DNA of 64,000 nucleotides, from the NCBI RefSeq assembly GCF_000699445.3, contig NC_067198.1:38043523-38107522 (forward strand), written 5' to 3'. Source of the stretch: Schistosoma haematobium. Its lineage: Eukaryota > Platyhelminthes > Trematoda > Strigeidida > Schistosomatidae. Positions 35,156-47,535 of the stretch are shown here, in pieces. Below the pieces are notes generated by a model. It was not told the origin of the DNA. It did not search any database and saw only the letters and a list, made by a program, of their open reading frames with translations. Within the stretch, counting starts at the first letter, position 1. Each line of letters begins with the position of its first letter. The position numbers and the translations under genes are program-made.

Positions 35156-35334
35156 TGCCTAATTTTGTGCTTTTATTCAAAAGCTTCAATTGGTCCATTA
35201 GTGATGATCAATAAAAAAATAAATACTGAACATAGTATAGTCAATCAATTCAAAAAAGCTAACTGTTTGAATATTGAATACCTTAATATGAAAATTCTAC
35301 TTGTAAACAACACTATTCATTTGAGACACTCCTA

Positions 35335-35460
35335 AGTTTTGACTGGGATCATGAACCGATCAATGTTAGATCACTATTGAAAACCTGGAAGTATGTGATG
35401 TCAGTTTCGTCCTAGTATACGACTTCTCAACAGTGCTCATCCAAGATTCCTAAGTGTCAT
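35335..35460 (-). repeat. A-type hammerhead repeat, fragment
   Basis: ATCATGAACCGATCAATGTT subfamily, truncated. The ribozyme region is mutated. Confidence 0.62.
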
Positions 35461-35831
35461 TTTTTCGTATAAATATGTACACTCTAACTCCTTAAGTAAT
35501 TATTTGTTTCAGTACTGTTGGTTTCAAATCAATGTTATGTTTCTGCATATTATTATTATTACTATTATTGGTTAAACATCATTATTAATCTCCCCTATAC
35601 ATGATTCATTCACTTCACATTCATCCCTCCTTATTATATCTTACTAATTTTCCACACAATATGGTCTTCCACTAAATATTTGATCGAATTATAATTGCAC
35701 TATTATTCACCTCACCCTATCTGACCCATATTTATTCGGATCATGGATCTTAAATTTTCACTTCACATATACGCAGATTAAAGCTAACATTCTATATGAG
35801 TCGTATCAGCATTAAGAATTTTATTGTATTT

Positions 35832-36305
35832 TAAGCAAAGATGGATAGTGGCTACCAGTGGAATCCAGGACGCGCGTTTCTTCCTATTCAACACTGATCA
35901 GTCGGATGTACCTGCATCTCAGAGTTGATGTTCACTCTAGGGCTCGAACCCAATACCGTTTGCTTCAAACGCCATCGCACTATTCACTTAGCTACTGAGT
36001 CCTGATATCCACTTGCTTGTGCAATGGAGGTGGAGTTTAAATTCACTTGGTATTGCTTTTACTTGAATCTTCCCATTTATGTTTAGTGCTGCAATTGATC
36101 AGTTTCTTATTGGCATACATACATACTATGCGTATTGCCTCGATATTCCCTTAATTTATAAGCATTATAAGCAAAGATGGATAGTGACTAGCAGTGGAAT
36201 CCAGGATGCGCGTTTCATCCTATTCAATACTAGTCAGCTGGATGTACCTGTATCTCAGAGTTGATGTTCACTCTAGGACTCGAACCCAGTACCGTTTGCT
36301 TAATT
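35832..36305 (-). repeat. B-type hammerhead repeat, tandem 1.4 monomers (336-bp period)
   Basis: TAAGCAAAGATGGATAGTG recurs at 35832 and 36168, giving a 336-bp period. The minus strand carries TAGCTAAGTG (A box) and GGGTTCGAG.CC (B box). The ribozyme cores CTGATCA and CTGACTA are both mutated at G8. Confidence 0.85.
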
Positions 36306-36924
36306 ACGCACAGTATGCACATATTAATAAGAAAATATATCTTTAAGTAATGAGAAATCAACATTGCCAGTTATTTGTACAAATTTATTTTATTATTCTG
36401 TCTAGCGTTTCTATTTTGTATTAGTTTAAACTAGTGGATATTGCGGAGAAGAAAAAGAAATTAAGTGTCAACATTCCCTTCCTGACAACAATTTATCTGG
36501 TATCTTTTTATAAAATTAAAACAAATAAGAAAAAACAATCTTTATACAACTATGTTGACAATGTGTGTTAATGTGTAATTAAATAATACTGATATTATTA
36601 CTGTCTAGGTGATAGATTAAAATAATGATAAATTAATAACTGATTAAAATGTCACTTTTATATAACTTTCTATATATGAAAATCATCAATAGTTACAATT
36701 ACTGGGAAAAGAAGAAATAGAGGTTGTAGCGTAAGAAGTTGTGATATATATAAAATACTTTCGCAGATTGTATTTGTGTTTTCATGGCATAGTAACACTT
36801 GTGTTTTCGAAAAAAAAGAATTGAGAACAGATAAAAATTTAATCAATCGCAATTATTTGGTAACCTATCATCTATGATCGCATAAGGCATAAACAGTTTA
36901 AAAGAAACTATAAATTAACTTATA

Positions 36925-37255
36925 TATCAGTATGAGGTTGTGAAGATTGTTGAGTTAAGATTGATATCATGAATGGATCAATGTTATACAACCATTATAA
37001 AACTGGGAGCACTGGATGGCTTTCTCGTTCTAGTACAGTGAACATCCAAGATCTCGTACACGTCACTCGAACCAAAAATCTTCAGTCTCGTGCATGATCG
37101 TTTAAACTCCAGACCACTTAGCTGGCATCCAACGGTGTAGGATGTGCACTGTTAAAGAGTCCTATACTAGGATGAAATGGCCGTTCAGTGCTTCCAGGAT
37201 TTTATCGGCAATTTAACATTGATCCATTCATGATATCAATCTTAACTCATATATG
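36925..37255. repeat. A-type hammerhead repeat, head-to-head pair
   Basis: Minus 36925-37139 and plus 37140-37255. The plus core is TTAAAGA (dead). Confidence 0.72.
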
Positions 37256-38477
37256 ACAAACCTTTAGCTTAAATAATACAAAAATTTAGAAAAATAAATG
37301 TAAGAATGTAAGTTATTGTATAGTTAAACTTGAAATACCCTAACCTAAAGGTATTTCAAAGTCTATTAGCGTTATTTACACTGTACATATTAATTTCACT
37401 TAGAAGTAGTTAGATTTATTAATTTTAAACTTTCTAGCAGAATAGCATGAATTCATTTTTATTTCGTAGGTTCTCGTCAGCTGCTTATAACCTGTGATAT
37501 TTAAAATTATAATAATGGGTTTAAATTACTTCCATGAAAGAGTTTGGTTGGAAATTATATTGAAGACATATTCGTATAGTATAGCAAGGGTGTAAATGAA
37601 ATTAATAGACTATATATTGTGAATATATACCTTATATGAAAGAACATTCTACAACATTGATTGTGACAACAGTTCAAACGGCTAGAAACAAGTGATCACA
37701 TAATGAATAAATAAGACTATAGTGAGTAGAGCTCAGTTGATAAAATAAGATTATTAATTTGGAAGATAGTTGAAATAAAAACCCAATGATGCAATGAATG
37801 TGAAAAAAAGTTTAAAGAAAAATAAAAAAATTTAAGATGTAGCGAAAGACTATTTGTCACCAAGGCAAGGAAAGATTAATAACCATCTCCTTTTGAACAC
37901 ATAATTCGGATTTTTGACACCTGATGGCAACCGCTTCAGCAAACTTTAGAAGACTGGAGTTTGGCTGCTTACTTATCACCTTAAACGTTTGCAAGGTCTT
38001 TTATCAAGGAGATGTTTGGTGATTGCACTGTTCAAAGTTTTTCTTTACCTTGTTCTGAGACTTTTTGGAACATATTCAAAAATGAATTGTAATTTTTAAT
38101 ATCACAGTTTGTAAGCAACTGACAAGAATCTACGAAATAGGAATGAATTCATGGTATTCTGCTAGAATCTTTGTTCTTGCTCTTTTCAAAATGATAAAAG
38201 GAACTATATGTGTGAAATTTCAATCTTGACTATAAAATTCGTAAGATTTGCATTTATTACGTTTTTTCAGTCCTTATGATTGAATGTATTGGATACTTCA
38301 AATATCCTGGTATTTCAACCTTCCTAATATGATGTGCTAAGATAGACAACTGTTTTGAATACAATTGCAACCAAATAAAATGATTTAATGATTAAAATAT
38401 ATTTTAAAAAAGCTTACGTATTATTGAAAATGATTTATTATTAAATGTATACTTCAGTTATAAACGTTTATTCATGT

Positions 38478-38655
38478 TTTTGATTGAAATCACGAGTCAG
38501 TTGAAGCTAGACCACCATGGAAAACCTAAAAGTACTGGATGGCCGTTTCGTCCTAGTATAGGACTCCTCAGCAATGCGCATCCACGATCCTACACCCCGC
38601 GAGATTCGAATCCAGGACCTACCAGTCTCGCGCCAGGCGCTTAACCAACTAGACT
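38478..38655 (-). repeat. A-type hammerhead repeat
   Basis: B box GGATTCGAATCTC and a near-intact ribozyme at 38532. It belongs to the subfamily with CAGGCGCTTAACCAACTAG, also seen at 58235. Confidence 0.78.
38532..38577 (-). ncRNA. Hammerhead ribozyme, near-intact with AUC site (A-type)
   Basis: The core CTGAGGA, stem II GTCC/GGAC with loop TATACTA, and GAAAC are kept. The cleavage triplet is ATC. Stem I GCATTG/CAGTAC has one mismatch. Confidence 0.7.
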
Positions 38656-39756
38656 ATAGTTACTCATGTGGCTTACTACAACCTATATTCACCTTTTTTT
38701 CAATGGTTCTAGATAAACTTCATAGTTTCGGGATAAAGTATTAGATAGAATTATTTTAGTAGCAAATACTATGCATACATTATGTATTTCATTTAGTTAC
38801 AAATCAATCATATCAGTTTATCAACTATTTCTAATGTTGTACTGATATGAAAAAGTAAGAAAAGGTTACTGGAATTTTCTCTGTTAGAAAATGATTCATT
38901 AAACTGTTTTTATTTCAAAGTTTTCCAATGAATAGTTCCTGATAAAGTTTCCCAATTTCATGTTCTGATATGAAGAATCTAATGGAACAGTATACTTTGT
39001 TATTAGTCAATCCGGTAAATAAATATAAATGGCCATACTTTTTCTGAGTTACTAATCACTGTATCCATTGTTAAGGCAACATCTTTTTCTTCAGTGAGAA
39101 CTATCTGAGAGAAAGGGGGAATAAATAACTGTATTTGTTGTACATTTGTATTGTATTGTATCAAACTACTTAGATGTATAGCTTTATTTATTTCTACATA
39201 CAGAGAATTCAGTGTTAGAAAATTATCATCGTTTTCCACAAAGATAATTCATTTATTATATCTTGTTTAAAAAATCCCATCTAAGACAATTCTCAATCTA
39301 CGGTATAATCATTTGATTTCTATTTGGTGTAATCTATATTTTCAGGAATCATCATCTCCTGTATCAATCGATGTATCCACAAAATAGATGTTGCAAATCG
39401 TATTCAAATATTAAAAAATCACTCTAGTTACGTATTGAATCATATTTATACTGAGTAAAGAATGACCAACTATGTTAACGTTTGATAAGGATATGTATGA
39501 CTCAATTAAACTGTTCATAGAGTATAACAGAAATTTCCATTAATTATTCAATAACTCAGTATATTTGCTTACATACTTATAACAGGGGAAATAAATAATT
39601 TATAAGTTTTTCATCAATGTACTTGTTATTTGAAGTTTTAGAATGATTGAATTAGAATAGATGTCACAATATGTATCTATGAGTTAATTTACAGATAATT
39701 AAACTTTAGTTTGAAATTATTATTTTTTCTTCAGTAACAAAAGTAAACCATTTATT

Positions 39757-40138
39757 TCATTGTAATCACGAACCGATTGAAGTTGGACCACCATTGAAAA
39801 TCTGAAGGAACTAGATAGCCGTTTTATCCTCGTATAGAACTTCTAATAAGTGTAGATTCTTTACCCTACCATTAAAAACTGTACCCAGATCCAAGACCTT
39901 CAGTATCGCATACGAACACTTAACTTCTAGACCACTGAGCTTGGATCCAATGATGTATGGGTTTAACTCCAATAAATTCTTGACATCAAGTGGCCATCTT
40001 CTACTGCCTGAAATGGAAATCTGTCTCATACTAGACATGGTTGAACATAACTAGTCACGATTTTTCACCAGAACTCTGGAAATTCCCTCTCAAAGCCAAT
40101 CGTTAGTGAGGATATGATGATTATCAATATGGGGTTAT
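39757..40138 (-). repeat. A-type hammerhead repeat, diverged full unit
   Basis: It covers ribozyme, promoter and head (CTCAAAGCCAATCGTTAGTG), all strongly diverged. Confidence 0.68.
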
Positions 40139-40375
40139 AAAAAAATCTCATTCTATTTCAGGGGCTATTATCACCTGAAGAAACATTAGGGTGTAATGTT
40201 TAAAAAGAAACTCTAGTTAATTTCTAACATTAATCATTAGACTCATGGTACTGTACCTGCTCTCGATATCTTCAAAATATATTATAGCAAAAGACCGTAT
40301 GACAACTCCGTATGACATACTTTCTACTCGTTTATTTTCAATTATCAATTTATTGTTATTCTAAGTTACTTTTGT

Positions 40376-40500
40376 TTAATCTGGTTGACGTTTTTTGGAA
40401 AGATTTTTTTTCTACGGGATGTGGTTGCTGACCCCATGCCCAATCCTCCCTCTTTACCCGGACTTCGGACCGGCAGTAACGCTAGAAGAGCTAAAGGCGG
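40376..40500 (-). mobile_element. RTE 5' end, inverted, joined to an RTE 3' end
   Basis: This is the RTE leader in antisense (CTACGGGATGTGG, TTTACCCGGAC), abutting the sense 3' end at 40501. The middle of the LINE is missing. Confidence 0.7.
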
Positions 40501-41270
40501 AGTTAGAGCTGCAAGCGAACAAACGCAGATGAAGACAACTAGTGTAGCAGCATCCTCTGTATTAATAGGCCTCAGTATATAAAAAGAAAAAAGTAGGATC
40601 CTCAAATACAACACGGAGAACATCAATCCAATCGCACTTGTTGGAGAAACTCTGGAAGATGTGAAATCTTTCACGTACCTGGGAAGCATCATTGATGAAC
40701 AAAGAAGATTGGAAGCAGACGTAAAGGAGAGGATTGGCAAAGCAAGGGCCACATTCCTGCAGTTGAAGAATATATGTAACTCAAAACAACTGTCAGTCAA
40801 CATGAAAGGCACGATCTTCAATACGAAAGTCAAGACAGTCCTACCGTACAGAGATGAAACGTGGAGAACTACTACAACCATCAATAAGAAGGTACAAGTA
40901 TTTATAAACTGTTGTTTACGCAGCATACTCAATATCCGTTGACCGGATACCATCAAAAACAACCTTCTGTGGGAGAGGACAAATCAGCTCCCAGATAAAG
41001 AGGAAATTAGGAAAAAACATTGGAAGTGAATAGGACATACATTAAGAAAATCACAAAACTGCATCACGAGACAAGCCCTAACTTGGAGTCCTGAAGGGAA
41101 GCGGGAAAAAGGAAGACCAAAGGACACAATACGTCAGGAAATGGAAGCAGAAATAAAAAGAATCAATAGCAACTGGAAAGGATCGCCCAGGACAGGTTTG
41201 GATGGAGAGTGCTGCTAGGAGGCCTATGTTACTCTACAAGGAGTAACAGGTGTAAGTAAGTAAGTAAAGT
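40501..41270 (+). mobile_element. RTE (SR2-like) 3' end, broken ORF
   Basis: The sense strand encodes the RTE C-terminal region: ILKYNTENINPIALVGETLE, DVKSFTYLGSIIDEQ and TWRTTTTINKKVQVFINCCL, with stops at several places (ILNIR-stop, HWK-stop). It finishes with repeated GTAAGTAA at 41255-41270. This copy is the most complete RTE 3' region in the window. Confidence 0.83.
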
Positions 41271-42230
41271 TTTCATTTATAAAATATTTAAACCACTCTC
41301 TGTATGAGCAGATTGTTCGACTCAATGTAACATAAATAAATCAGATTTTTCACGTTAAATCCATCTTCTTATTGCTCTATCATAATATTAAAATGCCTTA
41401 AAAAATTTTGTGTATTATTCACTGTTCAGTATGTTGTTTTTTATTTAGTTATTTCCAAATATGAACTTTATCGTTTTGTTTTGCTAATTACTGATGTTAC
41501 TACATCAACCGGTGAAATTCCTTTTGACCTACATTAGATAGACCTAAAAGTATTATTATTATTATCATTATTGTTATTTTCACTATATCATTTCCTGTTT
41601 TAACACATCCGGTAGGTAAATATTTACGTAAACATATGAGCATATATAATAATATAACTAAACTCCCCGTAAAGTACGACTTTTGTCGTACGCCTCTTAA
41701 CCGAAAAACTATCAATGTATAGTAACCTTGAATGAAAGCAAAAAATGTATACTAACATGAAGTATTCAATTACTGTCTATTTATTCATCTATATTATCTT
41801 ATATCTTTTATTATATTAGAAAAATGAAATGACATTTACACCGCAAAGGATTAATATGACTTTCAAGCTGGTTTCAGAGAATATTTCCTTCCGCTCACAT
41901 TAGGACCATACGGAAATCCATATATAATTCACCTGTTCAATGACTTTTGTCATTTTTCCTACATTTTACGCCAAGATAACCAACTACATCACTGGCAATT
42001 CTCAAAAGGAGAGATAGTGAACAGAATTTGAAAAGAAAAAAAAAACTAAAGACAAACACAAGCTCTTTGCTTATCCCTTTCAATCACCGGACATTTAAAT
42101 AAACCTGTTTCTTTACAGTCTGTCGATAGCAAACATTCTGTCTCATAAAGAGAAAACACATATGAAGTGATGTACAAGCTTAATGTGTAGCGAACTAAGC
42201 CGATGATAAACTGGTTTGATAACATCAATG
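41271..42230. other. No supported feature
   Basis: AT-rich intron spacer between the RTE copy and MITE-like copy 2. Confidence 0.55.
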
Positions 42231-42512
42231 AGACTGCATCATATGGACGACGTTTGAGCGACGTTAAAGTGACCTTGAGAAAACAGACCAACTTACTGTG
42301 GTCAAAAGAGAGTTATGATTCGCATGAACAATTTGGTTTAGGATTCAAAGTTGAAAGTTAGGGTTAGGAATTGAAGTAAGAGTTTTCACCGGGAACAAAT
42401 ATCAAATATAATTGCAAAATACTACTTAGCCATATGGATGAATATATTTCGTACCAAAATTCATGACTTGTTATCTTTGATTTTCTGGGTTCGTTCATAA
42501 ATTATGGTTTCG
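42231..42512 (-). mobile_element. MITE-like inverted-repeat element, copy 2
   Basis: It is the reverse orientation of copies 1 and 3 (ATATGGACGACGTTTGAGCG at the left, GTTCGTTCATAAATTATGG at the right). Confidence 0.7.
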
Positions 42513-42634
42513 TCAATACTACTTCACTGACTAATTTTAACATGAATAATTCAAAGTCAAGCGTGTGACCCTAAAATGCATCTTTCACCGTTTATTTCCT
42601 AAAGATCTATAGAAACTTAAAATCAATACGCAAG

Positions 42635-43012
42635 GATTTATGGAGATTGGAATTTTCATGATTTAAATCATGAACTGATCTCGAAAGCTTTGTAGCATCG
42701 AACAACTGTTTCATTTAAATATAAGAGTTCCTAGCAGTGCGCTTCCACAACGTCGTCCCAAGAAATAGAATCTAGGGCCGTCAGTTTGGCAAGTGAACAC
42801 TCAAGATCTACTCGGAATCCGACAGAGTTCAACCATGTCAAGTGTAAGACGGTTACCTTTATGAGGCAATTAATGAAGATGGTTCAGTATTGTGAATTAA
42901 TTTAACTTAAACATCCACGCCATTAGATGCTGAACCAGTGGTCTAGATTCTTTGTGGTGGCGTCGATGATGTTGACAAGACGAAACAGCTGTTCAGTATT
43001 TTCGGTTTTTCA
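42635..43012. repeat. A-type hammerhead repeat, very degenerate pair
   Basis: Minus 42635-42830 and plus 42831-43012 (CCAGTGGTCTAGA, GACGAAACAGCTG). The boundaries are uncertain. Confidence 0.5.
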
Positions 43013-44193
43013 AAGGTAGTTTCATTAAAAATCAGTTAGGTATTAAGAAGTCTATGTTTGCATCAAAAATACCTCCTACTAAAATATATCATTAAAAGGT
43101 ATAATCTATAATTCGATAACATAGATGCTAACTGGTGGACTTCTCTGATTAAACCAGAATGATCTATATATTCAGAAAACTTTCTTTTTATTTGAATACA
43201 ATTTATTATTTTTATGTCAAGTCACTCTCCAAATTATTTTCTCATATTGTCTGTGAACTACTTACACAAATTGTTTATCTGATGTATAATTTACCACAGA
43301 CCTACGGTAAACTAATTAGATCCGATTACCTCAAAAATAAATAAGTGTTTTGGTTTGATTCTTATCTTTATGTTGACTTAAGTCATTTAGCTAATTACAT
43401 CTGTTTTATTAAACAAATCTGTTTAATCATGATTATTTTACACTTTCTTCCAACGGTTTATAAAGCACCGAATAGGTTTTAAAAATTATAAAAATGGCTG
43501 TTTTGTCAATAAGGGGTACGGAAATGCAGATACTTCTTCTAAAACTTTGAGTACTTGTGCAACCGATGAATGGTAACTGCTAGGAATCATTTATGGACCA
43601 TTATTATATACACTCTTATTGGATAACTACTAAGTAACTATATGATACGTATAATAATGATCCTTTTATTATGGGCTTCCACTTGATCTATTGATTACTA
43701 CTATATGACTTACTATTCTTAATTTATGTCTAATTTATTAGCTACAGTCTCCTAAACTCAGCCGATTTTGGGCTTGATATTTAATGGTATAATGAGGTCT
43801 GGTTGCTTGTACAACCAAATATGTCCGAAATATATAATTGATACGGTGGAAACTGAGATTGTGTTCTAGACTCAAACGGACAGGGCTAGGCAAGAAGAAC
43901 CAATAAGGACTCAGAGTTGACTCTAGACTGCTCATACTGGTTAACGTGTCATTGATTTGGCATAGTGCCAAAGTCGTATAAGTTAGTGTTTTGATCGGCG
44001 ATATAGTCACGCAATAATTGACGGGCTATAAGACATAACAAATAGTTAATGTTGATTCTAACTATTGTTATTTGTCAAAGTTTATGAAATCAATAAGTGA
44101 AGAAACCAAAACGAAACAAATTCTATGTCATATTGAATGTCTAAACTAATCATCATTTTATTCTATATTTTATTTTTATACTTCATTTTGTAG
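43013..44193. other. No supported feature up to the P2X acceptor
   Basis: Unique AT-rich intron DNA. The last 20 bases form the acceptor tract (TTTTTATACTTCATTTTGTAG region). Confidence 0.55.
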
Positions 44194-44350
44194 TTATGCT
44201 CATTTTTATAGTGAAAATGGAACTAACTATCGAGATTTGATAAAAGCTTATGGTATAAGATTTGTTATTCACGTTAGCGGTGAAGCTGGTAAATTTCATC
44301 TTCTCCCATTGACAATGAATATTGGTTCAGGTTTAGCTTTACTCGGTTTG
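44194..44350 (+). CDS. P2X receptor, penultimate coding exon (ATP-site Lys, start of TM2)
   Basis: The exon begins with T, completing Arg from the previous exon, and then encodes [20 protein letters not shown] and onward. The Lys of IKAYGIR lies 17 residues after the Arg of NFR, exactly the spacing of the ATP-contacting pair in vertebrate P2X1 (R292, K309). NGT is a possible glycosylation site. The segment [20 protein letters not shown] enters the second membrane helix. The acceptor is TTTTGTAG and the donor is GTAAGTAATT, both good. The exon ends in phase 0. No frameshift or stop is seen. It lies about 30.9 kb from the upstream exon. Confidence 0.93.
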
Positions 44351-45195
44351 GTAAGTAATTTTAAATAATGAAATATACATAATGTTTTATGGGCTTTAAT
44401 AACTAGTGGTTTATATATTTTTTTAATGATAATAATGTTAAATAGCTTGTGAAAAAACTTTTATGGCTTTAGCATCGTTTATCGTTATCATGTGTTAAGG
44501 TCATGAATTGTAATTTTTCCAATACGCTTTGTTCAGTATTTCGTCTACGGCTTTCTTCCAGACTTAATCAATTACATGTCTGGTCTTCACTATCAGGATT
44601 GAACAAACCCTAGCTGAGCTCTTATAGGTCTGTTATACTCTCTCCTTTCTCTATCCTATACCATAGATCCAAAAATTTAGCAGTCAGTTCCTATTAAACC
44701 CAACTCAATTACACTAACTGCATAACAAAGCTATAAACGGGAAACAATGAAGTTATAGGCCCGTAATAAATCAATAATAATGTAGAAAAAGTTTAACATA
44801 CAATAACAGTTCATGTATCACCGGAAAGCTTACAAGCAGGCGAATACAAAGAAACACAGAAATTCAAGTATTTATAAATTAAAGAATAGAAATATAAACA
44901 CAATAATCTTAAGTAGGACAGTTCTGGTAGTTCATCTTTCCCAGGACTTATCTCGTGATAACAAAAATGTATTTAAACAAAGTGTAAATGCGGAAAATGT
45001 ATTTGAAATAATTTCAGTGACTGAAGTTTAAATAATCCCGACATATCGTTCAACAAACATATCTGGGCTTACACAGAATAATTTTTTTTTCGATTGCATA
45101 CTATTACTTTCACTATTTTGTTTATTCTCAAACCGAGTTTATCCAATCAAATTAGAACTTAAATTAAGTAGTAATAAAGTAAAATCACATTACAA
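44351..45195. other. Unique intron DNA after the second P2X exon
   Basis: No repeat of the window's families is seen before the A-type fragment at 45196. Confidence 0.5.
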
Positions 45196-45302
45196 CAGTT
45201 GAGATCATGAGTCAATTGAAACTAGACCACCATGGAAAACCTGAAAGCATTGGACGGCCGTTTCGTCCTATTGTGAGACTATTCAGCAGTGCGCATCATA
45301 TT
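45196..45302 (-). repeat. A-type hammerhead repeat, fragment
   Basis: Starts GTTGAGATCATGAGTC and stops after the ribozyme region. Core CTGAATA is dead. Confidence 0.68.
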
Positions 45303-45482
45303 ACATTGTTTCATATGAATGAAAGGGAACCTGGGCAAATAAATCAGGATACATTTTACCTGTAATAAATATTGACTTGTAGTTATTTTTTTAACAATTA
45401 ATCCCTTTGATAAATTTGAATAATCCAATGAGAAGACGAAGGTTATCAAACTTACGGGATCTATTTACGTGATATATATTCG

Positions 45483-45835
45483 ATATAATATTTTTGGTGC
45501 AATATAGGATTCTCTGCACAAAGTATTTCAATAAGTTTCCGTTTGTTATTTCTTGATCGATCCTGACGATAACTATTGAGTGATCGCTAGTTAGATGTTA
45601 TCAGGAATCGACATTTGAATAATCTATATTGTTTTGGATGCATGTTGCCAGCCACCACGCTGTCTCTGATTCTAATTTGTTGTAACTTGTATAGCGAAAA
45701 GTCGTAAACATTTCATCTGAATAGATTATGAGATTAATAGACATAATTATGTGTTAAAACGAACAAAAAAACAGATAACTTGTTGAAATATCTAGATGGC
45801 AAGAACAGGTAGCACAAATACTCAAGCAGGCCGCC
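45483..45835 (-). repeat. T repeat, copy 3, nested in Penelope-like DNA
   Basis: On the minus strand it starts GGCGGCCTGCTTGAGTATT and ends near AATATTATATCG. It lacks a long TAA tail. Confidence 0.65.
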
Positions 45836-45842
45836 AATATAT

Positions 45843-46200
45843 GATTACTTATTCACCCCTGCTATTCCCAATGGAGCATAAGCCGCCGATCAGCATTCTC
45901 CAACCCACTCCGTCCTGGGCCTTCGTTTCTAGTTCTATCCAATTGTTGTTCATTCTTCTCATGTCTGTCTCCATTTCGCGGCATATTGTGTTCGTTGGTC
46001 TTCCTCTCCTCCTTTGGCCATCGGGATTCCATGTGAGGGATTGCCTTGTGACGCAGTTGGGTGCTTTCCTCAATGTGTGTCCTATCCACTTGCTCTGCTG
46101 ATATCTGGTTTGTTCTCTATCACATTAGGTTGTTACCGATAGTGTCTGGTCAACGGATCCGAAGTATTTAGCGTAGACAACTGTTAATAAACACTTGTAT
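45843..46200 (-). mobile_element. RTE 3' end nested in a Penelope-like fragment
   Basis: The minus strand encodes [20 protein letters not shown] and [17 protein letters not shown] text, then GAATAAGTAATCA. It interrupts the Penelope-like copy at 45395-46550 together with a T repeat. Confidence 0.78.
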
Positions 46201-46716
46201 CTTCTGGATGAAAATAATACATTTCGAATAATCTGATCAGACAGTATATTTATTCACAATATTAATAAATGAGAAAAAAATGAACAATTCAATAAATTAG
46301 AAGGTAAAAGAAGACAAAATTAATAACAAAGTACACAACAACAACATGAAAACATAAATTATCATATAAATCAGTATTATCAGGATAGTAGGGTAAAGGT
46401 AACAACAAATTGTTTTTGAACAAATCAAAGAGATTTCAGTTTTCATATAATCAATGAACACATTTATAGAACACTACAAAAACCTTATTTAATATCAGCC
46501 TTATAACCGGTCACAACTAAATGTTTCATAACGTAGGAAAATATTTGTCTATCCAAGTAATTTTGTATTGTCAATAACCAATTCAATGGAAAATCAGTAT
46601 GAATAAGAGGTCATATTTATGTTAGTAGTATGATTGGTCAGGTTAGATTTACATATTATTTACAAAATTATCAAATTGTGATCGAGGAGATTTGTGTAAC
46701 CTTGACAAAGTCAAAC

Positions 46717-46718
<2 letters not shown>

Positions 46719-46769
<51 letters not shown>
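46719..46769 (+). repeat. (ATT)n microsatellite
   Basis: About 17 uninterrupted ATT units. Confidence 0.92.
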
Positions 46770-47034
46770 TAAGATTTTACACAGTACTATAAAGAAAGAA
46801 GCCCAAAAACTAATGTCACCCATCCAATAAGCGCTCACAAACAACATTTTAAACGATTGGTTACTAAATATTACAGATAACGAATATTAGGAAAATACAA
46901 ATGTAGATATTTACACAGAACTACTACTACTACCACCATTATTACTATTATTATTATTACTACTAAATGTATAATGTATATCATTTTGTATAAAACTTAG
47001 ACTACATTAATACAGAAGATTTATTTTATTTATT

Positions 47035-47345
47035 TAAATACAAAGAGGCACCGAATACATATGCGTCACACAAGTCACTTGATTTGTGTGTGGGCTGTGA
47101 TACTGTACGGGTGCCCAAACCGCAGCAGGTGGTTTTCACGGGGCACCACTCTCGGAGCCTTCGATTTAAAGGTTTGATCTGCAAGGCAACGGAGCAACAT
47201 CAGGAGATGCAGTCCCATGGTAGCCGGTGACCAATAATTGGTGCATAAGCCATTTGTTCTTTCAGAAAACTGGAGCCCATGTGTACCATTGGTTTGGAAT
47301 CAGGGTTTTTAGTGGCCCGTGGATCTGACTCCAAGATCGTACGAA
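47035..47345 (-). repeat. U repeat, copy 2
   Basis: This is the minus-strand match of 2740-3040 (CCACCTGC, GTGACTTGTGTGACGCATAT) ending in TAAATAAAATAAA. Confidence 0.6.
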
Positions 47346-47535
47346 TGATTGCTATCGCCTATTCTCGTATACAATCGTCGACTTAAATCGCGTTAGCCAA
47401 TAACGGAATTAAATAAGTCGAATAACGAAAATTGATTTGTGAATACATATATTTTGTATATGAAGCGAATGAAACAGAGCAAAGCAAAATGACACGCAGT
47501 GAGTTGGCTTCCCAGCCATCTTCCCGACGTGATTC
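47345..47535 (-). repeat. W repeat, partial antisense copy
   Basis: The minus strand has GTTGGCTTCCCAGCC to TTCCGTTATTGGCTAACGC and CGATTTAAGTCGACGATTG, matching the middle and end of the W family. The next 50 bases (47536-47585) resemble 1612-1662. Confidence 0.5.

Larger units (their letters stand above)
37256..39756. other. Mostly unique intron DNA
   Basis: Only the A-type copy at 38478-38655 stands out. 37256-38477 and 38656-39756 show no repeats shared with the rest of the window and no splice-flanked frame that I recognise. Confidence 0.55.
13321..44193 (+). other. P2X intron of about 30.9 kb, filled with mobile elements
   Basis: The intron is bounded by GTAAATTT at the left and TTTTGTAG at the right. 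It holds RTE, Penelope-like, A-type and B-type hammerhead repeats, a solo LTR, MITE-like elements and microsatellites, listed separately. No extra P2X exon is needed, because the residues on each side are contiguous in the family alignment. Confidence 0.85.
45395..46550 (-). mobile_element. Penelope-like 3' region interrupted by a T repeat and an RTE fragment
   Basis: 45395-45480 and 46205-46550 match consecutive parts of 26391-26800 (for example ACGAAGGTTATC and AAATTAGAAGG). Between them lie a T repeat (45483-45835) and an RTE 3' end (45843-46200), so these inserted later. Confidence 0.75.

Noticed and set aside
35832..36305. CRISPR-like or other prokaryotic repeat array
   Set aside because: The 336-bp period, diverged units and internal Pol III boxes fit a eukaryotic satellite; no short repeats with spacers occur.
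40366..40962. A 198-codon open frame on the minus strand
   Set aside because: It is the reverse strand of the RTE fragments at 40376-41270 and has no motif of its own.
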